From: Firmicutes bacterium CAG:194
GTDB taxonomy: Bacteria; Bacillota; Clostridia; Lachnospirales; Lachnospiraceae
Direction of reading: 5' to 3'
Length of the DNA stretch: 64,000 bases
Assembly (NCBI GenBank): GCA_000432915.1
Contig: HF995248.1
Location: 11,890-75,889 of the forward strand
A model generated the notes under the pieces. The model ran no database searches and was not told the DNA's origin. It worked only from the letters and a program-made list of their open reading frames with translations. Below, piece by piece: positions 43,075-52,038 of this stretch (positions are counted from its first letter, which is position 1; each line of letters starts with the position of its first letter). The position numbers and the translations under genes were made by a program.

Positions 43075-44667
43075 ATGTATAAGATTATGCTGGCAGATGA
43101 CGAAGGGATCGTGATTGATTCCCTCCGGTTCATCTTATCAAAGGAATTTGGGGATACATGTGTGATCGAATCTGCCAAGACCGGCAGAAGCGTGATCGAG
43201 CTGGCGGAGCATTTTGGCCCCGATATTGCGATCATGGATATCCAGATGCCCGGTATTAATGGAATCGAGGCAATGCGTGAGATCCGGGAAACGAATACGA
43301 ATACGATTTTTATCGTGATGTCTGCCTATGATAAATTTGATTATGCCAAGGAGGCCATTGGACTTGGCGTGCTGGAATATCTGAACAAACCGGTTGACAG
43401 AACCGAGATCGTAGCAGTTGTGAAGCGTGCCATGCATCTGATCGACAAAGAACGGGAAAAACGCTCGAAGGATCTGATGATCCGCGAGAAAATGGAAACG
43501 GTTGTTCCGATCATTGAAAACGGACTTGTTTATAATATCCTGTTTCAGGAATTCTTTGAGGACGATATCGAAAATTTCAAAAATCTGCTGGGGCTTTCGA
43601 TGGATTATGGCTGTATGATGGCACTTGTTTTTGGCGAGGATCAGGAAGGCAATCATATGACGAATGCGGTCGGAACCAGTGTCCGCGTGCAGAACCATGT
43701 CAGAGAAGTGCGTGAAGTGGTCAAAAGCTATTTTCCGGGAATCGTGGGCGCAGTCATGGCAAACAAGATCGCAGTTTTTATCCCATGGGAAGAGCCGAAG
43801 CAGGAATATAATGAGCGTATTGAAATGATCGAAAAAGCGCGTGTTATGGTCAGAAAGCTCAGAAAGCATCTGGATGTGGCATTCCGCGCGGGATTTGGAT
43901 CTGTCCGCCCCTTAAGTGAGGCAATGGAATCTTATAATGAGGCGCTGGATTCCCTGACAACAACGACAGGAACGGTTGCGCACGTAGATGACCTGCCGAT
44001 CGGCTGCGAATATGAGGAAAATTACCCGGTAGAAACAGAGCGTCTTTTATTTGATGCGCTGGAAAAAGGTGATCTGAACGGATCGGTAGCAGCAGCTAAT
44101 CAGTTTTTTGACTGGATGCTGGAGAATTACCCGAACTGTGAAATGGATATCAAGCTGAAGGTGCTGGAATTTGTGCTTTGGGCGGAGCATGTCACTTATG
44201 AGAACAGTGGTAAGGTGTATCATTTCCGCTCCAGACAGGATTATCTGCCGTCGCTGCTGGCAATTACCCAGTATGAAGATCTGCGGAAATGGTATATTGA
44301 CAAGATCACACAGGCATGTCGCACTGTCATGACACGGAAGGAAGAACAGTCAAGCAGTATTATTGACCGGGCAAAGGATTATATTGCGGGACATTACAGC
44401 AAGGATATTTCGCTGGACGATGTATCGCGCGAGGTAGATATCAGTCCGTATTATTTCAGCAAAGTATTTAAAGAAGCGACCGGTGAAAACTTTATCGAAT
44501 ATCTGACGAATGTCAGGATATCAAAGGCAAAGGAAATGCTTCAGGCAGGTGACAGCAGTATGAAAGAGATCTGTTCGGCGGTCGGCTATTCCGATCCGAA
44601 TTATTTCAGCCGCACCTTTAAGAAAAATGTAGGTGTGACCCCTACGGAGTTTAAGGAGGGCAAATAA
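43075..44667 (+). CDS. YesN-like response regulator (REC plus AraC-type HTH)
   Basis: This 530-residue protein has a receiver domain (IMLADDEGIVIDSL, phosphoacceptor D55 in IAIMDIQMPG, Lys in LNKPVDR), a middle region of about 280 residues without a clear name, and a C-terminal AraC-type double HTH (ISLDDVSREVDISPYYFSKV, MKEICSAVGYSDPNYFSRTF then GVTPTEF). It pairs with the kinase upstream. The likely targets are the sugar-binding and transport genes that follow. AGAGAGGATAAGG stands before the ATG. Confidence 0.9.
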   Translation: MYKIMLADDEGIVIDSLRFILSKEFGDTCVIESAKTGRSVIELAEHFGPDIAIMDIQMPGINGIEAMREIRETNTNTIFIVMSAYDKFDYAKEAIGLGVLEYLNKPVDRTEIVAVVKRAMHLIDKEREKRSKDLMIREKMETVVPIIENGLVYNILFQEFFEDDIENFKNLLGLSMDYGCMMALVFGEDQEGNHMTNAVGTSVRVQNHVREVREVVKSYFPGIVGAVMANKIAVFIPWEEPKQEYNERIEMIEKARVMVRKLRKHLDVAFRAGFGSVRPLSEAMESYNEALDSLTTTTGTVAHVDDLPIGCEYEENYPVETERLLFDALEKGDLNGSVAAANQFFDWMLENYPNCEMDIKLKVLEFVLWAEHVTYENSGKVYHFRSRQDYLPSLLAITQYEDLRKWYIDKITQACRTVMTRKEEQSSSIIDRAKDYIAGHYSKDISLDDVSREVDISPYYFSKVFKEATGENFIEYLTNVRISKAKEMLQAGDSSMKEICSAVGYSDPNYFSRTFKKNVGVTPTEFKEGK

Positions 44668-44670
44668 CAG

Positions 44671-45720
44671 ATGAAGAAAAGGTTTATGCTGTTTGTTGTA
44701 TGTCTGCTTCTGCTGACGGGCTGCGGTAAATTACAGGAAACGGAGCAGGAGGAAGAGAAGCAGGATGCTACACCGGCGCAGATCGGACTTGTGTTTGATT
44801 CCTTTGTCATAGAAAGATGGCAGAAGGACCGGGATGTATTTGTTTCCACTGCGAAGGAATATGGTGCGGAAGTCAATGTGCAGAATGCCAACGGTGATAT
44901 CGACACGCAGATCTCACAGATCCGGTATCTGATCAAGAAAAAGGTGGATGTGCTTGTTGTTGTCTGCATCGATTCGGATGGACTGGCGGATGTGATCGCG
45001 GAAGCAGAGGATGCGGGCATACGGGTGATCGCCTATGACCGTATGATCAAAAATGCCAATGTGGATCTGTATATTTCCTTCGATAATGAAAAGGTAGGAA
45101 CGCTGATGGGGCAGGCGCTTGTACAGGCAGGACTGCCAAACAAAAAAGTACTTATGCTTTCCGGACCGACTGCGGATAATAATGTGTCGCAGGTGGAAAA
45201 GGGCTTTCAGGCTGTGATGGATGAAAATGACATCGAGATCGTGGGAAGCATGCATGCGGACGGCTGGAAGGCAGAGCTTGCCTATGATTATATCAATGAA
45301 CATCCGGAGCTTTTGGACGGCCTGGATGCGATCATGTGCGGTAACGACGGTATCGCTACAAGTACTGTGCGTGCGCTTGCGGAAAAACGGCTGGCAAGCA
45401 AGATCAGGATCGTCGGACAGGATGCAGAGCTGGAAGCGTGTCAGCGTATTGTGGAAGGAACACAGGTTATGACCGTGTATAAGCCGGTGGAGAAGCAGGC
45501 GCAGGCTGCGGCTGTTTATGCATGCCAGCTGGCAAGGGGAGAGGGCGTACAGACTGACCGGAAAGCATATGACGGTACTTATGATGTGCCTGCTGTTGTG
45601 CTCGAACCAATCGCGGTGAATGCTGACAATATGCAGGAAGTCATTATAAACAGCGGATTCCACTTGAAAGAAGAGGTTTATTTGAATGTGCGCGATGAGG
45701 GCACGAGCACGCAAAAATAA
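44671..45720 (+). CDS. Lipoprotein sugar-binding protein (type I fold)
   Basis: A 349-residue secreted lipoprotein: MKKRFMLFVVCLLLLTGCGK carries the lipobox LLTGC with Cys18. The mature part is a ribose/xylose-type binding protein (IGLVFDSFVIERWQKDRDVF, VDVLVVVCIDSDGLADVIAEA, AGIRVIAYDRMI, VLMLSGPTADNNVSQVEKGF, AIMCGNDGIATSTVRAL). It starts four bases after the regulator stop, so it belongs to the sensing operon. It resembles XylF-like proteins and the later ChvE-type gene, and may be an extra ligand binder for sensing or uptake. Confidence 0.86.
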   Translation: MKKRFMLFVVCLLLLTGCGKLQETEQEEEKQDATPAQIGLVFDSFVIERWQKDRDVFVSTAKEYGAEVNVQNANGDIDTQISQIRYLIKKKVDVLVVVCIDSDGLADVIAEAEDAGIRVIAYDRMIKNANVDLYISFDNEKVGTLMGQALVQAGLPNKKVLMLSGPTADNNVSQVEKGFQAVMDENDIEIVGSMHADGWKAELAYDYINEHPELLDGLDAIMCGNDGIATSTVRALAEKRLASKIRIVGQDAELEACQRIVEGTQVMTVYKPVEKQAQAAAVYACQLARGEGVQTDRKAYDGTYDVPAVVLEPIAVNADNMQEVIINSGFHLKEEVYLNVRDEGTSTQK

Positions 45721-45745
45721 AAAATCAATAGTAAATTATTGCAAA

Positions 45746-45791
45746 AAGTGCTGGTACACAGAACAATTTTGTGCTAGCACTTCTTTTTTTA
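45746..45791 (+). terminator. Intrinsic terminator after the sensing operon
   Basis: AAGTGCT (45746-45752) pairs with AGCACTT (45776-45782), with an inner CACA/TGTG pairing, followed by CTTTTTTT. It lies about 25 bases after the lipoprotein stop and separates it from the transport genes. Confidence 0.8.
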
Positions 45792-45932
45792 TGGTATGTC
45801 ATATCTTAAAAAATGACAGAAATTCGCAAACTATTGCTATTGAAGGTATGGTACATTTTACTTGTAACAAAGAAAACCTAAAAACGGAATGATTTGTAAC
45901 ACAATATAATTTAATTAAGGGAGGACTTCAAT

Positions 45933-47093
45933 ATGAAGAAGAAATTATTAAGTGTATTACTCAGCACAGCAATGGTAGCTTCTCTGTTAGTTGGTTGTGG
46001 AAGCAGCGCAGCAACAGATGACAGCGCAGCAACAGATGCAGCAGCAACAGATGCAGCAGCAACAGATACTGCTGATGACAGCGCAGCCGCAGACGACAGC
46101 GCGAGTGCAGGCGAAGGTGGATTTGTTGGTGTAGCAATGCCGACAAAGGATCTGCAGCGTTGGAACCAGGATGGTTCAAACATGCAGGCAGAGCTCGAAG
46201 CAGCCGGCTACAAAGTAGATATCCAGTATGCATCTAACGATACAGCTACACAGGTATCCCAGATCGAGAACATGATCACAGAAGGCGTTGATGTTTTAGT
46301 TATCGCTTCCATCGATGGCAGCTCACTTGGTACAGTAATGAGCCAGGCAAAAGAAGCAGGCATTCCTGTTATCGCATATGACCGTCTGATCATGGATTCA
46401 GATGCAGTTTCTTACTACGCAACATTCGATAACTACATGGTTGGTACAAAGCAGGGCGAGTACATCCGTGACAACTTAGACCTTGACAATGCAGCAGGAC
46501 CGTTCAACCTTGAAGTGTTCACCGGTGACCCGGGTGATAACAATGCTAACTTCTTCTACGGCGGCGCAATGGATGTTCTGAATAAGTACATCGACGAAGG
46601 CAAACTGGTTATCAAATCAGGCCAGAAGGAATTCGCAGACGTAGCAACAGCTAACTGGTCTACAGAAACAGCTCAGTCCAGAATGGAAAACATCCTTGCT
46701 TCTTACTACGCAGATGGTACAAAGCTTGATGCAGTTCTTTGCTCAAACGACTCTACAGCACTTGGTGTTGAGAACGCACTTGCAGCTAACTACACAGGCG
46801 ATTACCCGATCATCACCGGTCAGGACTGTGATATTGCAAACGTTAAGAACATGATCGCCGGCAAACAGTCAATGTCTATCTTCAAAGATACACGTACACT
46901 TGCAAGCCAGGTTGTAAAGATGGTTGGTCAGATCATCGAAGGACAGGAAGTAGAAGTTAACGATACAGAGTCTTATGACAACGGTACAGGCGTTATTCCT
47001 TCATTCCTTTGCGAGCCTGTATTCGCAGATGCTAATAACTACAAAGAACTGTTAGTAGATTCAGGATACTACACAGAAGCAGATTTACAGTAA
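45933..47093 (+). CDS. ChvE-like multiple-sugar-binding lipoprotein of an ABC importer
   Basis: A 386-residue lipoprotein. The signal MKKKLLSVLLSTAMVASLLV ends at GCG with lipobox LLVGC, followed by an Ala/Thr/Asp-rich linker (repeats of AATD) of about 40 residues. The mature part is a ChvE/XylF-type binding protein: VGVAMPTKDLQRWNQDGSNM, VDVLVIASIDGSSLGTVM, AGIPVIAYDRLI, VLCSNDSTALGVENAL, QSMSIFKDTRTLASQVV. With the ATPase and permease that follow it forms an importer for monosaccharides such as xylose, arabinose, galactose or glucose. GGGAGG precedes ATG. The coding sequence has a marked use of GCA, ACA and CTT, as in highly expressed genes. Confidence 0.9.
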   Translation: MKKKLLSVLLSTAMVASLLVGCGSSAATDDSAATDAAATDAAATDTADDSAAADDSASAGEGGFVGVAMPTKDLQRWNQDGSNMQAELEAAGYKVDIQYASNDTATQVSQIENMITEGVDVLVIASIDGSSLGTVMSQAKEAGIPVIAYDRLIMDSDAVSYYATFDNYMVGTKQGEYIRDNLDLDNAAGPFNLEVFTGDPGDNNANFFYGGAMDVLNKYIDEGKLVIKSGQKEFADVATANWSTETAQSRMENILASYYADGTKLDAVLCSNDSTALGVENALAANYTGDYPIITGQDCDIANVKNMIAGKQSMSIFKDTRTLASQVVKMVGQIIEGQEVEVNDTESYDNGTGVIPSFLCEPVFADANNYKELLVDSGYYTEADLQ

Positions 47094-47290
47094 TTGTCAC
47101 ATATTTGCGACCCTGAAATGTGTGACTGAATCACCTGCGAAGCAGGTTATGGCATGTGAGAGGTTTCCGTGATTATCACAACAAAATAAAAAACAATAAC
47201 AGGCGGGTTTACCCCGCCTGTTAATCTCAAAAGGTAAGGAATATAATGATTGCGGAGCAGTCATTATGTAAATATTAGATATTAGGAGGG
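47094..47290 (+). promoter_or_regulatory. Five-hairpin intercistronic region between binding protein and ATPase
   Basis: Five hairpins in 173 bases: GTCACATATTT/AAATGTGTGAC (47096-47126), ACCTGC-GAA-GCAGGT (47133-47147), GTGAT-T-ATCAC (47169-47179), TAACAGGCGGG/CCCGCCTGTTA (47197-47223, no T run) and ATAATGATTGC/GCAGTCATTAT (47243-47267). They may protect the binding-protein mRNA and reduce read-through, as is known for some binding-protein genes. Confidence 0.6.
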
Positions 47291-47296
47291 ATACAA

Positions 47297-48838
47297 TTGG
47301 CGAAAGTATTATTGGAAATGAAAAATATCACCAAAACATTCCCCGGTGTTAAGGCACTTGATAATGTAAATCTTCAGGTAGAAGAAGGCGAGATCCACGC
47401 TCTGGTTGGAGAAAACGGCGCCGGTAAATCTACCCTTATGAATGTTTTAAGTGGTATCTACCCTTACGGTAGCTATGAAGGCGATATTATATATGACGGA
47501 GAAATTTGTAAATTCTCTAAAATTAAAGATAGTGAAGAAAAGGGAATTGTCATTATCCATCAGGAACTGGCATTGATCCCTTACATGAGCATCGGTGAGA
47601 ACATGTTCCTCGGTAACGAGAGAGGAAAGAAATTTGCGATCAACTGGAACGATACTTACGGCGAAGCTGAAAAATATATGAGAACAGTAGGACTGAAGGA
47701 ATCTTCCAGAACACTGATCAAAGATATCGGTACAGGTAAACAGCAGCTGGTTGAAATTGCAAAAGCACTTGCAAAACATGCAAAGCTCCTGATCCTGGAT
47801 GAGCCGACTGCCTCCTTGAATGAGGATGATTCCCAGGCACTTCTGGATTTACTCCTGAAGTTCAAAAAAGAAGGTATGACTTCAATCATCATCTCTCATA
47901 AGCTGAATGAGATCTCTTATGTAGCAGATAAGATCACGGTTATTCGAGACGGATCTACGATTGAAACATTGGATAAAGAAAAAGACGATATTTCCGAAGC
48001 GCGTATCATCAAAGGTATGGTTGGCCGTGAGCTGACAGACCGTTTCCCGAAACGCGAGAATAAGAAATTCGGAGAGATCAACCTGGAGACAAAGGACTGG
48101 ACGGTTTACCATCCGCTTTACACGGAACGTAAGGTTGTTGACAATGTCAGCATCAACGTCCGTAAAGGTGAGGTTGTTGGTATCGCAGGTCTGATGGGCG
48201 CCGGACGTACAGAGCTTGCCATGAGCTTATTCGGTAAGAGCTACGGTACAAAGATCTCCGGCTCCTTAAAGCTGAATGGTGAAGAGGTACATCTGAAGAA
48301 TGTAAGAGATGCCATTCATCATAAGCTGGCATATGTAACAGAAGATCGAAAAGGAAACGGACTGATCCTTTCCAACCCGATCAAGATCAATACGACGCTT
48401 GCAAATCTGGATGCGATCAGCAGACATGGTGTGATCGATCAGGATGAGGAATATGCGATTGCAGTAGATTACAAAGAAAAATTACGCACGAAATGTCCGT
48501 CTGTAGAGCAGAATGTCGGTAATCTTTCCGGTGGTAACCAGCAGAAAGTATTACTGGCTAAATGGATGTTCGCAGATCCGGATGTATTGATCCTCGACGA
48601 GCCGACAAGAGGTATCGACGTTGGAGCGAAATACGAGATTTACTGTATTATCAATCAGTTGGTGGCAGAAGGAAAATCTGTTATCATGATTTCTTCAGAG
48701 CTTCCTGAAGTACTTGGTATGTGTGACAGAATTTATATCATGAATGAAGGAAGAATCGTCGGAGAACTGCAAGGTAAGGAAGCATCGCAGGAAATCATTA
48801 TGTCACATATTTTAAAATCTTCAAATAAAGGAGCGTAA
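47297..48838 (+). CDS. Multiple-monosaccharide ABC importer ATPase (GguA/MmsA-like)
   Basis: A 513-residue protein with two ABC domains. Domain 1: Walker [10 protein letters not shown] (about residues 39-47), signature-like [14 protein letters not shown] and Walker [13 protein letters not shown]. Domain 2: [10 protein letters not shown], a weak Walker A as usual in this group, then [15 protein letters not shown] and [15 protein letters not shown]. Such tandem ATPases drive sugar uptake in the CUT2 class. It starts at a TTG (47297), six bases after AGGAGGG; the conserved N-terminus ([20 protein letters not shown]) follows. The permease starts four bases after its stop. Confidence 0.9.
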   Translation: MAKVLLEMKNITKTFPGVKALDNVNLQVEEGEIHALVGENGAGKSTLMNVLSGIYPYGSYEGDIIYDGEICKFSKIKDSEEKGIVIIHQELALIPYMSIGENMFLGNERGKKFAINWNDTYGEAEKYMRTVGLKESSRTLIKDIGTGKQQLVEIAKALAKHAKLLILDEPTASLNEDDSQALLDLLLKFKKEGMTSIIISHKLNEISYVADKITVIRDGSTIETLDKEKDDISEARIIKGMVGRELTDRFPKRENKKFGEINLETKDWTVYHPLYTERKVVDNVSINVRKGEVVGIAGLMGAGRTELAMSLFGKSYGTKISGSLKLNGEEVHLKNVRDAIHHKLAYVTEDRKGNGLILSNPIKINTTLANLDAISRHGVIDQDEEYAIAVDYKEKLRTKCPSVEQNVGNLSGGNQQKVLLAKWMFADPDVLILDEPTRGIDVGAKYEIYCIINQLVAEGKSVIMISSELPEVLGMCDRIYIMNEGRIVGELQGKEASQEIIMSHILKSSNKGA

Positions 48839-48841
48839 ACA

Positions 48842-50014
48842 ATGGATAAAGCAAAATTGATGAATGGTGTCAAAAAATATACAATGATTATTGTTTTAGT
48901 ATTAGTTACGTTGTTCTTTACGTGGCAGACAGGTGGTAAAATTCTTCTCCCACAGAACGTAAGTAACTTAATTTCCCAGAACGCATACGTATTTGTTCTG
49001 GCAACTGGTATGTTATTATGTATCTTAACCGGTGGTAACATCGATCTTTCGGTTGGTTCGGTTGTCTGCTTCGCAGGTGCTGTCGGTGCAACATTAATGG
49101 AAAGCAAAGGAATGAATCCTTGGGCTGCATCTATTATGATGCTTCTGATCGGTCTTCTGATCGGTGCATGGCAGGCTTTCTGGATCGCATATGTACATGT
49201 ACCTCCTTTCATTACAACACTGTCCGGTATGTTGGTATTCCGTGGACTTTCAAACGTTGTACTGAACGGCTTAACAGTTTCCCTGACAAATGCAGGATTC
49301 GTTAAAGTATTCGGCGGTGGTGCTGAATGTTATATTCCTGATTTCTTCGGTGGAAACGGATTCAATATTACCTGTATGTTAGTTGGTGTGGCCGCCTGTG
49401 TGATCTATGTACTGGTTCAGATCAAGAACCGCATGAACCGTGCAAAGAAGGGCTACGAAATGGAAGCTCTGAGCGCAATGGTAATCAGAACCGTGATCAT
49501 CTGTGCAGTTATTTTAGTATTCATGTTCCGTCTGGCTCAGTACAAAGGTATTCCGACTGCTCTTGTATGGGTAGCACTGGTAGTTCTGATCTACGGATAC
49601 ATCACAAGCAAAACAACAACAGGCCGTTACTTCTACGCAGTAGGTGGTAACGAAAAAGCAACAAAGCTTTCCGGTATTAATACAAACAAGGTTTACTTCA
49701 TTGCTTATACAAACATGGGCTTCTTAGCAGCTCTTGCAGGTATGCTGACAATCGCACGTATGACAAGTGCACAGCCAACATACGGACAGAACTACGAAAT
49801 GGATGCCATCGGTGCCTGCTTCGTAGGTGGTGCTTCTGCTTATGGCGGTGTCGGTACAGTTCCGGGTGTTATCGTTGGTGCGGTTCTGATGGGTGTTATC
49901 AACCTTGGTATGTCGATCATGGGTGTTGATGCCAACTACCAGAAGGTTGTAAAAGGTCTTGTACTTCTTGCAGCTGTTATCTTCGATGTCGTAACAAAGA
50001 AACAGGATAAATAA
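48842..50014 (+). CDS. Multiple-monosaccharide ABC importer permease (GguB/MmsB-like)
   Basis: A 390-residue membrane protein of the CUT2 permease family with about ten helices. Diagnostic segments are LATGMLLCILTGGNIDLSVG (about residues 55-74), GLLIGAWQAFWIAYVHVPPF then ITTLSGMLVFRGL, and FYAVGGNEKATKLSGINT. The C-terminal part has IGACFVGGASAYGGVGTVPG. It is longer than RbsC (about 320), as usual for the GguB/MmsB/XylH branch. With the ATPase and ChvE-type protein it makes one importer. The likely terminator begins 46 bases after the stop. Confidence 0.9.
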   Translation: MDKAKLMNGVKKYTMIIVLVLVTLFFTWQTGGKILLPQNVSNLISQNAYVFVLATGMLLCILTGGNIDLSVGSVVCFAGAVGATLMESKGMNPWAASIMMLLIGLLIGAWQAFWIAYVHVPPFITTLSGMLVFRGLSNVVLNGLTVSLTNAGFVKVFGGGAECYIPDFFGGNGFNITCMLVGVAACVIYVLVQIKNRMNRAKKGYEMEALSAMVIRTVIICAVILVFMFRLAQYKGIPTALVWVALVVLIYGYITSKTTTGRYFYAVGGNEKATKLSGINTNKVYFIAYTNMGFLAALAGMLTIARMTSAQPTYGQNYEMDAIGACFVGGASAYGGVGTVPGVIVGAVLMGVINLGMSIMGVDANYQKVVKGLVLLAAVIFDVVTKKQDK

Positions 50015-50059
50015 AAGTTATAAGGCAGAATGATAGCAATATCATCCTAATATCTAATG

Positions 50060-50088
50060 AAAGCTCCCGGGCATCGCCCGGGAGCTTT
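50060..50088 (+). terminator. Strong hairpin terminator after the importer operon
   Basis: AAAGCTCCCGGGC (50060-50072) pairs with GCCCGGGAGCTTT (50076-50088) around ATC. The stem is GC-rich and perfect; there is no long T run afterwards (CG follows), so release may be by stem strength or it may be bidirectional. Confidence 0.75.
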
Positions 50089-50114
50089 CGCGTGAGTGCG
50101 CATCCCACGGAGTG

Positions 50115-50269
50115 GCTCTTTATATATCAGGGAAAGTTTCCCTGATATGAAGAGACGAGATACGCTTTGCGAATCTCGCTCTGATTAGCGGTCGTCAAAT
50201 GCACCGCATAAATGCGTGCATTTTCCTCGTCGCCATAACAAAGAGCAGGCTCCCCAATGGGGAGCCTGC
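50115..50269. ncRNA. Candidate structured RNA: multi-branched stem-loop region
   Basis: An outer stem GCTCTTT (50115-50121) with AAAGAGC (50240-50246) encloses a perfect palindrome ATATCAGGGAAA/TTTCCCTGATAT (50124-50148), CGAGAT-A-CGC/GCG-A-ATCTCG (50156-50178), AAATGCAC/GTGCATTT (50197-50223), and GACGA with TCGTC (50154-50158, 50192-50196) as an alternative. GCAGGCTCCCC/GGGGAGCCTGC (50245-50269) follows as a terminator-like hairpin. It lies in a 470-bp gap without genes. The strand and function are not known. Confidence 0.5.
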
Positions 50270-50288
50270 AAGGTGAAAGAATAACACT

Positions 50289-50310
50289 GCAGAAGTACTG
50301 TATCTTCTGC
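50289..50310. other. Further small hairpin
   Basis: GCAGAAG (50289-50295) pairs with CTTCTGC (50304-50310). From here to about 50420 I see nothing else except AT-rich sequence. Confidence 0.4.
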
Positions 50311-50421
50311 TTGTGATACAGGCTTTTGCAATCTATAGGTATCATATCATTGTTTGCTGAAAAAACATAGAGTGATAGTGCCTACACTTTTATCCTGTTT
50401 TTATCGAAAATAAACAAAAAA

Positions 50422-50450
50422 TTGCCAAACGGACGTATTCGACGTATAAT
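50422..50450 (+). promoter_or_regulatory. Likely promoter of the MBOAT operon
   Basis: TTGCCA, 17 bases, then a perfect TATAAT. The GTG start of the next gene lies 37 bases after it. Confidence 0.65.
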
Positions 50451-50486
50451 AAACTGACATTACGATTAGAAAGGAAGGGCAAATTT

Positions 50487-51950
50487 GTGATTTTTAATTC
50501 GGTCAGCTATCTGCTGTTTTTTCCCATAGTGACGATCCTGTATTTTGCTTTTCCGAAAAAGCTGCGCAATGCATGGCTTCTGATCGCCAGTTATTTCTTC
50601 TATATGAACTGGAACGCAGCCTATGGGCTGTTGCTTTTTGGCTCTACCGTGATCACATATTTGTGCAGTCTTCTGGTGGAATGGGCAAAGGAGAAAAAGC
50701 AGTCTGTGAGGCTTGCAAAGGCTGCGATGGCTGCGAGTTTTCTGCTGAATCTGGGTCTTTTGTTTTATTTTAAATATCTGAATTTTGCGATTGTAAATCT
50801 GAACAGGATCAGCAGTCTGTTCCATGGCAGGCAGATTTCTGTTTTTGATATTCTGCTTCCTGTCGGCATTTCATTTTATATTTTTCAGGCACTGGGCTAT
50901 ACGATGGATGTATACAGGGGCAAGATCAAGGCCTGTCGGAATTTCTTTCGTTATGCTCTGTTTGTTTCGTTCTTTCCGCAGCTTGTGGCAGGTCCGATCG
51001 AACGCTCGGACAATCTGCTGCCGCAGTTTGAAGAGGAGCATACGTTTGATACGGACAGAATCCGGGAAGGGCTTTTGTGGATGCTCTGGGGGCTCTTTCT
51101 GAAAATTGTGATCGCGGACAATCTGTCTGTCTATATTACGGAGATTTATGATAATTATCTGGCATATACCGGAGCGGAGATCGTTTTTGCCACTGTATTG
51201 TTTGCATTTCAGATTTACTGTGATTTTGGCGGCTATTCCTATATTGCGATCGGAAGTGCGAAGGTGTTGGGCTTTCGGCTGATGGATAATTTTAAAGCTC
51301 CTTATCTGGCGGTCAGTGTACATGATTTCTGGAGACGATGGCATATTTCCCTGACAAGCTGGTTTACCGATTATCTGTATATCCCGCTTGGGGGAAACAG
51401 AAAAGGAAAACTGCGTAAATATCTGAATGTCATGATCGTTTTTCTGGTTAGCGGTCTGTGGCACGGTGCTGACTGGACCTATGTGATCTGGGGCGGTATC
51501 AATGGGCTTTATATGGTGATCGAGGAAGTGACGGGATATCGGAAAAAGGCAGTGCGGCTTGCAGAGAAAAGTCTGTCGTACCGGATTTTTGCAGGCATAC
51601 TGACTTTTGCACTGGTAGATTTTTCGTGGCTGTTTTTCAGGGCGTCTTCGCTGGATGATGTGGTCGGTATGCTCAGACAGATCAAGGCTGTTCCGGGTTT
51701 CCACAGACTGTTTGGGGCAGTTTTTGCGGGAATGGAGCCATCCCTTTTGCTGGCGGTCGCGCTTGCACTGCTTCTTATGTGGCAGGTTGACAGACTGCTT
51801 TACCGGGGAAAAAATGCTGCAATGCTTGTGCTTTCACAGGGATGGTTTGCGCGCTATCTGGTATATGGCGGTCTTTTGCTGTTCATTCTGCTGTTTGGCG
51901 TCTATGGATATGAATATGCCCAGACGGCATTTATTTACTTTCAGTTCTGA
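50487..51950 (+). CDS. MBOAT-family membrane O-acyltransferase
   Basis: This 487-residue protein has about eleven membrane helices and the AlgI/PatA-like MBOAT signature: IFNSVSYLLFFPIVTILYFA at the start, LPVGISFYIFQALGYTMDVY, FFPQLVAGPIERSDNLLPQF, FWRRWHISLTSWFTDYLYIP and the active-site His in VSGLWHGADWTYVIWGGING. GTG at 50487, seven bases after AAGGAAGGG, is the correct start because the conserved N-terminus begins there. An SGNH-like protein follows, so the pair probably moves acetyl groups across the membrane on to an outside polymer. There is no DltA/DltC nearby, so teichoic acid D-alanylation is unlikely. Confidence 0.9.
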   Translation: MIFNSVSYLLFFPIVTILYFAFPKKLRNAWLLIASYFFYMNWNAAYGLLLFGSTVITYLCSLLVEWAKEKKQSVRLAKAAMAASFLLNLGLLFYFKYLNFAIVNLNRISSLFHGRQISVFDILLPVGISFYIFQALGYTMDVYRGKIKACRNFFRYALFVSFFPQLVAGPIERSDNLLPQFEEEHTFDTDRIREGLLWMLWGLFLKIVIADNLSVYITEIYDNYLAYTGAEIVFATVLFAFQIYCDFGGYSYIAIGSAKVLGFRLMDNFKAPYLAVSVHDFWRRWHISLTSWFTDYLYIPLGGNRKGKLRKYLNVMIVFLVSGLWHGADWTYVIWGGINGLYMVIEEVTGYRKKAVRLAEKSLSYRIFAGILTFALVDFSWLFFRASSLDDVVGMLRQIKAVPGFHRLFGAVFAGMEPSLLLAVALALLLMWQVDRLLYRGKNAAMLVLSQGWFARYLVYGGLLLFILLFGVYGYEYAQTAFIYFQF

Positions 51951-52038
51951 CAGCTCTGGCAGATCAGGAGTTCGATATGGTTGAAAAATAAGGATGCTGC
52001 AAAAAATATTTGCAGTAAGCTACAGAAGGAATACATGC

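Noticed and set aside
45860..45933. Promoter with TATAAT at 45905 for the ChvE-type gene
   Set aside because: The -10 is perfect but no -35 is at the right distance and it is only 22 bases from the start codon, too close for a usual leader.
50871..51704. 277-codon minus-strand frame inside the MBOAT gene
   Set aside because: The + strand protein carries the full MBOAT signature; the mirror has no start site.
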